Origin: Candidatus Dojkabacteria bacterium
GTDB taxonomy: Bacteria > Patescibacteriota > Dojkabacteria > SC72
Assembly: GCA_012514355.1 (NCBI GenBank)
Contig: JAAZAL010000055.1
Coordinates: 1-12,718, forward strand
Length of the DNA: 12,718 nt
Direction of reading: 5' to 3'
Made by a program: the position numbers and the translations under genes. The notes beneath the pieces were generated by a model. It made no database searches. It was not told the origin of the DNA and was given only the letters and a program-made list of their open reading frames with translations. The stretch's first letter is position 1; every line of letters begins with the position of its first letter. Below, one piece after another: positions 9,070 through 12,718 of this stretch.

Positions 9070-10416
9070 ATGAAATATGTATGCAACTCCTGTGGGAGTG
9101 AATTCTTAAAATGGTCTGGTAAATGTAACTCATGTGGGGAGTGGGGTACTCTGGAGGAATTAAGTGAGAATGTAGTATCTACAGGGAACACAAAGGTTAG
9201 TAATGAAAAATCCCCCTATAGGTCTATTACAGAGTATAGAGAAAGTTCCGATAGTAAAAAGGGGTCAAAGAATAGAATAAGTAGTGGCTTTGAAGAGTTT
9301 GATAGGGTGCTGGGTGGAGGATTAATAGAGGGGGAGATTGTTTTGATGAGTGGTGAACCAGGTGTAGGGAAATCGACACTTCTTTTGCAAATTGCTTTAA
9401 AGCTAGCTCAAAAAGAGAGGATTTTGTATGTTTGTGGAGAAGAGTCTCCCTCTCAGTTACTCTCAAGGTTGGATAGATTATCTTCAAAAAAGGGTGAATC
9501 AAAAAATGTTTTTGTAACAAATGATATTCTAGTTGAAAATATTTTTAACCTGGTATCAGAGGAGAAATTTGGGTTGGTAATTGTTGATTCAATTCAAAGT
9601 GTTTCTTCCCTTACCTCAAAAGGGTATCCTGGAAGTATTAGTCAGGTAAGAGCTTCAGGAGCTGTATTAACTAGATTATCAAAATTAACAGGTACTCCTT
9701 GTATATTGGTAGGGCAGATGAACAAGGTCGGAGATATCGCTGGTCCAAAGATATTGGAGCATATTGTAGACTGTGTTTTGTACATAGAGGGGGGAGAATT
9801 TAATCAGTACAGGGTAATTAGAAGTATGAAAAACAGGTTTGGTTCCACGAATGAAATCGGCGTATTTGAGATGACATCTGTAGGTTTAAACGAAGTAGGT
9901 AATCCCTCTTTAGTATTTTTGGATTCTAAGAGTGCAGTCTCTGGTAGTGCTATTGGTGCTATAGTGCAGGGATCAAGGGTAGTGTTTGTAGAGGTACAGG
10001 CCTTAGTTGTTGAAAGAGGTGCAGAGGTTGGACCTTTAAGAAGAGTTGCAAATGGTATTAAAAAGCCTAGATTAGATATGTTGTGTGCAGTACTTTCAAG
10101 AAGAGGGGGAGTATATTTAGGAGATAAGGATGTGTTTGTAAATGTAGTGGGAGGAGTAACAGTTACTGATCCAGCTGTTGATTTGGCTGTATGTAGTGCA
10201 ATAAAGTCGGCAGTTAAAGATGAGGTATTAGATAAGGAGTATATATATTTTGGAGAGGTAGGATTAACAGGAGAGATTAGGGGTACATGGGGATTGGACT
10301 CGGTATTAAGTGAGGCACAAAGGGTTGGTTACAAGGGAGCGTATATAGGTAATACATCAGTAAGAGGAAAGAAAGAACTAAAAATTTCGGTAGTAAAGAA
10401 CATCAAAGATATCTAG
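9070..10416 (+). CDS. radA: DNA repair protein RadA (Sms)
   Basis: A RecA-like ATPase that helps process recombination intermediates, driving branch migration at D-loops. The N-terminal zinc finger has Cys5, Cys8, Cys19 and Cys22 (CNSCG...CNSCG). Walker A is GEPGVGKST (95-103) and Walker B LVIVD (169-173). The RadA-specific motif KNRFG is at 254-258. The C-terminal third is the Lon-like domain (VQALVVERG, RRVANGIKKPRLDMLCAVLSRR, DLAVCSAIKS). At 448 residues it is full length. It starts 12 bp after the clpC stop without a Shine-Dalgarno; AGATATAT precedes the ATG, like the A+T stretches before rpsA and rho. No terminator lies directly after it, so transcription may continue into the downstream RNA region. 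Confidence 0.96.
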   Translation: MKYVCNSCGSEFLKWSGKCNSCGEWGTLEELSENVVSTGNTKVSNEKSPYRSITEYRESSDSKKGSKNRISSGFEEFDRVLGGGLIEGEIVLMSGEPGVGKSTLLLQIALKLAQKERILYVCGEESPSQLLSRLDRLSSKKGESKNVFVTNDILVENIFNLVSEEKFGLVIVDSIQSVSSLTSKGYPGSISQVRASGAVLTRLSKLTGTPCILVGQMNKVGDIAGPKILEHIVDCVLYIEGGEFNQYRVIRSMKNRFGSTNEIGVFEMTSVGLNEVGNPSLVFLDSKSAVSGSAIGAIVQGSRVVFVEVQALVVERGAEVGPLRRVANGIKKPRLDMLCAVLSRRGGVYLGDKDVFVNVVGGVTVTDPAVDLAVCSAIKSAVKDEVLDKEYIYFGEVGLTGEIRGTWGLDSVLSEAQRVGYKGAYIGNTSVRGKKELKISVVKNIKDI

Positions 10417-10454
10417 ACACACGAACAGCGGTTTCCCACAATTTGCGTAACATA

Positions 10455-10535
10455 CCTAAGACCTATGGTGTTTCGTAACAACTAGGGTGGGGGTAGGCGA
10501 GAAAAGTCCGGAGATATAGGGTAGCGCGGTGTTGT
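10455..10535 (+). ncRNA. RNase P RNA-like 5' core segment (tentative)
   Basis: GAGAAAAGTCCGG (10499-10511) resembles conserved region I of bacterial RNase P RNA (GAGGAAAGTCCGG). Six bases later comes ATAGGGTAG, close to E. coli's ATAGGGCAG at nearly the same spacing. Directly upstream is a hairpin (10461-10488) with CCTA/TAGG and TGTT/AACA stems and a TCGT loop. It is flanked by a CCTA/TAGG pair (10455-10458 with 10494-10497), the P3-inside-P2 arrangement expected there. Farther on, TAGTTGCTCG (10718-10727) and TCGGTT (10768-10773), which can pair with the core, resemble 3' elements. The canonical ACAGAA...GGCTTA element is missing. This may be a very divergent rnpB reaching about 10800, or coincidence. 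Confidence 0.33.
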
Positions 10536-10561
10536 ATGAAATGTGAATAAATGTTATGGGG

Positions 10562-10591
10562 TTGACATATATAATATATTGGGGTTATAAT
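10562..10591 (+). promoter_or_regulatory. Near-consensus sigma-70 promoter in the radA-rho gap
   Basis: The -35 TTGACA (10562-10567) and -10 TATAAT (10586-10591) are both perfect, 18 bp apart. A second TATAAT (10570-10575) sits in the spacer without a good -35. Transcription is expected from about 10598. It points to the hairpin-rich segment that ends at the 10764 terminator, not to a protein gene. Confidence 0.75.
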
Positions 10592-10597
10592 ATGTAG

Positions 10598-10802
10598 TTC
10601 ATTTAACATACTATGTGTATATCTTAACTTTCTCCCTTTGTCTGGGGTGCCACAAACACATCTGGGCAATAGGAAAAGGTTAAGATATTGCTTTTGTGTT
10701 ATAGTGAGGGAAGCACTAGTTGCTCGTCAGTGTTATCCTTTAATATATTTAATGGATAAAACTGGGGTCGGTTGGGGCAGTACCGATCCCTCTTTCTTTT
10801 TT
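10598..10802 (+). ncRNA. Predicted small RNA, about 205 nt, family unknown
   Basis: The segment is bounded by a near-consensus promoter and a strong intrinsic terminator and has no credible protein. Several stems are visible. ATATCTTAAC (10619-10628) pairs perfectly with GTTAAGATAT (10679-10688), and the helix continues inward with interruptions. Next come TAGTG/CACTA (10702-10718) and TTATCC/GGATAA (10733-10759) with an inner TTAA/TTAA, then the terminator stem. A chain of hairpins does not fit the single long rod of 6S RNA. No tRNA-like end typical of tmRNA and no SRP RNA apical motif is seen. It could be the 3' part of a divergent RNase P RNA, or an independent regulatory RNA. The nearest gene downstream, rho, has its own promoter, so this is probably not just its leader. 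Confidence 0.55.
10764..10802 (+). terminator. Strong intrinsic terminator of the radA-rho gap RNA
   Basis: GGGGTCGGT (10764-10772) pairs with ACCGATCCC (10782-10790) in nine pairs with one G-U and a 9-nt loop. TCTTTCTTTTTT follows. It may also end read-through from clpC-radA. Confidence 0.9.
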
Positions 10803-10806
10803 CCTG

Positions 10807-10835
10807 TTGACTTCTTTTAAATGATTAAATATACT
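10807..10835 (+). promoter_or_regulatory. rho promoter
   Basis: The -35 TTGACT (10807-10812) and -10 TATACT (10830-10835) are 17 bp apart, directly after the terminator T-run. Transcription from about 10842 gives a leader of around 47 nt. The leader contains a small GGG/CCC hairpin (TTGGGTTTATTGCCCGAA) and no Shine-Dalgarno. Confidence 0.72.
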
Positions 10836-10888
10836 AAAGAAGTTATTGGGTTTATTGCCCGAAATATTAATTTCCCTGTTTTATATAT

Positions 10889-12154
10889 ATGGTAAACAAA
10901 ACAAAGAGTATTAAAGAGTATGAAGATATGACTCTTGCGATGCTTCGTGCAGAGGCAAAAAAGATTGGTCTTGAAGACTTTATGGAGCTCCAAAAAAGAG
11001 AGCTTATAATTGAGATATTAAAGAAATCTACTGCAGATGAAGGATTTGTCTTTGTTGATGGTATATTAGAGGTTCAAAAAGATGGCTCCCATGGTGTACT
11101 TAGGACAGATGGATTACTTCCAGGAGATAATGATGTATACATATCTGGCTCTCAGATTAAGAAATTTAGCCTTAGAACTGGTGATGTTGTATCTGGTCCT
11201 GCGAGACTTCCAAAAGAGAAAGAGAAATACCTCAGTTTGTTAAGAGTAGACACTGTATATGGCAAGCCTGCCCTAGAGGCGGCAAATAGGCCTCAATTTA
11301 TGAAAATGACTCCAATATTTCCAAACAAACAGATTAAATTAGAAACTACACCAGATGTACTTTCTACCAGAATAATTGATTTACTCTCTCCAATTGGATT
11401 TGGTCAAAGATCTATGGTTGTTTCTCCTCCTAAGGCTGGTAAGACTTGGTTACTTAAAGATATTGCAAATGGTATAGCTGCTAACAATCCTAAAGCGAAA
11501 TTAATAGTAGTATTGGTTGGTGAGAGACCCGAAGAGGTAACAGATATGAAGAGATTTGTTAAAGGTGAGGTATACGCTTCTAACTTTGATGAACTACCAG
11601 AGCAAAACTGTAGAATAGCGGAGATGGCACTTCAAAAAGCAATGTGTATGGTTGAGTTTGGAGAAGACGTCATTATGTTAATGGATAGTATTACAAGGCT
11701 TGCGCGTGCATACAATATTACTATGCCTACCTCAGGTAAAACTCTTTCTGGTGGTTTTGATCCTGTAGCACTATATCCTCCAAAGAGGTTTTTTGGTGCT
11801 GCTAGAAATTTTGAAGAGGGTGGTAGTCTAACCATCATTGCAACAGCTTTAGTTGATACTGGAAGTAGAATGGATGATTTGGTATATGAAGAGTTTAAGG
11901 GTACAGGTAACATGGAACTTCACTTAGACAGGTCATTGGCTAATAGAAGGATATACCCCTCTATAGATGTAACAAGTTCTGGTACTAGAAATGAAGAGCT
12001 ACTATTAAGTAAAGAGGTGTTAAATCAGTCTTGGAGAATTAGAAGAATGATTGAGATATTAGGTCAAAATGAGAATCCTACAGAGGTATTGATAAGTCAA
12101 CTAAAAAAGACAAAATCTAACGAGGAATTTTTGGCAACTTTACACGAAGCGTAA
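10889..12154 (+). CDS. rho: Transcription termination factor Rho
   Basis: A hexameric RNA-dependent ATPase/helicase that ends transcription at unstructured C-rich RNA. At 421 residues it is the common length (E. coli 419), with no insertion. The Rho N-terminal helical domain covers about 12-47 ([19 protein letters not shown]). The primary RNA-binding OB domain covers about 51-125 ([20 protein letters not shown]). The catalytic domain has Walker A SPPKAGKT (179-186), the [10 protein letters not shown] segment (211-220) and Walker B VIMLMDS (261-267). [14 protein letters not shown] and the C-terminal [19 protein letters not shown] are typical. The promoter is its own. Upstream the ATG lacks a Shine-Dalgarno, and the 17 bases around it (TATATATATGGTAAACA) are identical to those at the S1 gene. 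The 5' leader may carry autoregulation, as known for rho in other bacteria; nothing here proves it. Confidence 0.97.
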   Translation: MVNKTKSIKEYEDMTLAMLRAEAKKIGLEDFMELQKRELIIEILKKSTADEGFVFVDGILEVQKDGSHGVLRTDGLLPGDNDVYISGSQIKKFSLRTGDVVSGPARLPKEKEKYLSLLRVDTVYGKPALEAANRPQFMKMTPIFPNKQIKLETTPDVLSTRIIDLLSPIGFGQRSMVVSPPKAGKTWLLKDIANGIAANNPKAKLIVVLVGERPEEVTDMKRFVKGEVYASNFDELPEQNCRIAEMALQKAMCMVEFGEDVIMLMDSITRLARAYNITMPTSGKTLSGGFDPVALYPPKRFFGAARNFEEGGSLTIIATALVDTGSRMDDLVYEEFKGTGNMELHLDRSLANRRIYPSIDVTSSGTRNEELLLSKEVLNQSWRIRRMIEILGQNENPTEVLISQLKKTKSNEEFLATLHEA

Positions 12155-12156
12155 TC

Positions 12157-12165
12157 TGATATAAT
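12157..12165 (+). promoter_or_regulatory. Extended -10 promoter after rho
   Basis: TGATATAAT begins 2 bp after the rho stop. TTTACA (12139-12144) is a possible -35 but at a short 15-bp spacing. Transcription near 12172 would give a 23-nt leader before ATG 12195. Confidence 0.6.
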
Positions 12166-12194
12166 AGAAAATAGATTAATATTCCTTGTATACA

Positions 12195-12718
12195 ATGGAG
12201 AGAAGTAATCATAAACAAAAAATATCAGGTTTGAGTTTCAGAGATCTTTCATTAGTTAGTGAAGATAATGAGGAGTATATACTTCTTGATAGTGATATCT
12301 CAGATGAGAGAGATTTAAGCAGAATAAGAAGATGGTTTAGGTTTCTAACAAGGAGATACAACTCTAATAAAGGTTTTTTTGCTTTCATAGTTGATTTAGG
12401 TGAGTATGTCTTTTCTAGACTAAGAGTTATTTGGATTTTAATATCCGTTATATTCGAGATATTTTTTAAGTCCTTTGATACTGTAAAAAATCAGATAGTA
12501 AAGAAAATGTTCTGGGGAAGGGGTTCTTTTCTTAAGTATGTTGTTCAGATTGCTTTTATGATTTTAGCTGTAATATTAAGCATCTCATATATCTATAGGA
12601 CTCCTACTATTATTAATGCAAATGAAGAGGATCTAGACTATATATCTGTTGCTGAGACGGATGTCTTGGCAATGAATGCAACATTGAACACCTCTATTCC
12701 TAAGGATAGAGAGGAGAG
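12195..12718 (+). CDS. Membrane-anchored protein, N-terminal part (runs off window)
   Basis: The open frame from ATG 12195 to the window end gives 174 complete codons without a stop. The start reads MERSNHKQKISGLSFRDLSL. The first 75 residues are charged and presumably cytoplasmic. Residues 77-91 (RVIWILISVIFEIFF) are hydrophobic, possibly amphipathic or membrane-lying. A clear membrane segment follows at about 113-134 (FLKYVVQIAFMILAVILSISYIY), then a polar, probably external part (RTPTIINANEEDLDYISVAETDV). There is no cleavable signal peptide, so a single-pass or hairpin anchor is likely. In candidate-phylum bacteria such N-termini are often found on cell-envelope proteins, for example M23-type peptidases, but the diagnostic domain would be beyond the window and I cannot confirm it. 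No Shine-Dalgarno precedes the ATG. Confidence 0.75.
   Translation, partial: MERSNHKQKISGLSFRDLSLVSEDNEEYILLDSDISDERDLSRIRRWFRFLTRRYNSNKGFFAFIVDLGEYVFSRLRVIWILISVIFEIFFKSFDTVKNQIVKKMFWGRGSFLKYVVQIAFMILAVILSISYIYRTPTIINANEEDLDYISVAETDVLAMNATLNTSIPKDREE

Noticed and set aside
10598..10802. 6S RNA, tmRNA or SRP RNA
   Set aside because: The stems form a chain rather than a single bubble-containing rod, no tRNA-like ends or tag frame are seen, and the SRP apical motif (GGAAGNAGC type) is missing.
10638..10820. Plus-strand 60-codon frame with a TTG start
   Set aside because: It spans the predicted RNA stems, the terminator and part of the rho promoter, has no ribosome-binding site, and its composition is unlike the neighbouring proteins.
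2841..12154. Reassigned UGA codon (Gly as in Gracilibacteria/SR1, or Trp)
   Set aside because: Only one internal TGA occurs in the window's coding sequence, while Gly and Trp use normal codons in all genes and the kinase gene ends in TGA. A recoded genome would show many internal TGAs.

Overview
The window is A+T-rich and looks like a chromosome segment of an uncultivated, small-genome bacterium, most plausibly of the Candidate Phyla Radiation (Patescibacteria). That placement is inference. It rests on divergent rRNA, the near absence of Shine-Dalgarno sequences before starts, an endonuclease III lacking its iron-sulfur cluster, an atypical thymidylate-kinase-like protein and a four-domain S1 protein. 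All supportable genes lie on the plus strand.

Layout. 1-2245 is the 3' part of a 23S rRNA gene. A hairpin-rich spacer, a 5S rRNA gene (about 2374-2491) and an intrinsic terminator follow. About 300 bases without a gene (2539-2840) hold several hairpins and, at their end, a promoter. Next is a tight cluster: a thymidylate-kinase-like gene, nth (4-bp overlap) and an unrecognised gene (2-bp gap). The ribosomal protein S1 gene (5301-6533) has its own extended -10 promoter and is interrupted by an in-frame TGA at codon 165. An intrinsic terminator whose T-run meets the clpC promoter separates it from clpC-radA, which are 12 bp apart. The 472-bp gap between radA and rho is not empty. It holds an RNase P RNA-like conserved segment, a near-consensus promoter (TTGACA, 18 bp, TATAAT), about 205 bp of hairpin-rich sequence closed by a strong terminator, and then the rho promoter. 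After rho, another TGATATAAT promoter leads into a membrane-anchored protein that runs off the window.

Together these are housekeeping functions: ribosome (23S, 5S, S1), nucleotide metabolism and DNA repair (TMK-like, Nth, RadA), protein quality control (ClpC) and transcription termination (Rho). Promoter use is consistent: TGATATAAT occurs before rpsA, clpC and the last gene, and TGATATACT before the kinase gene. The clpC promoter sits so close to the ATG that its mRNA should be leaderless.

The points most worth pursuing are the in-frame TGA in the S1 gene, the unassigned small RNA and RNase P-like segment between radA and rho, the Nth without an Fe-S cluster, the kinase C-terminal extension, and unusual bases at functional sites of the 23S rRNA.
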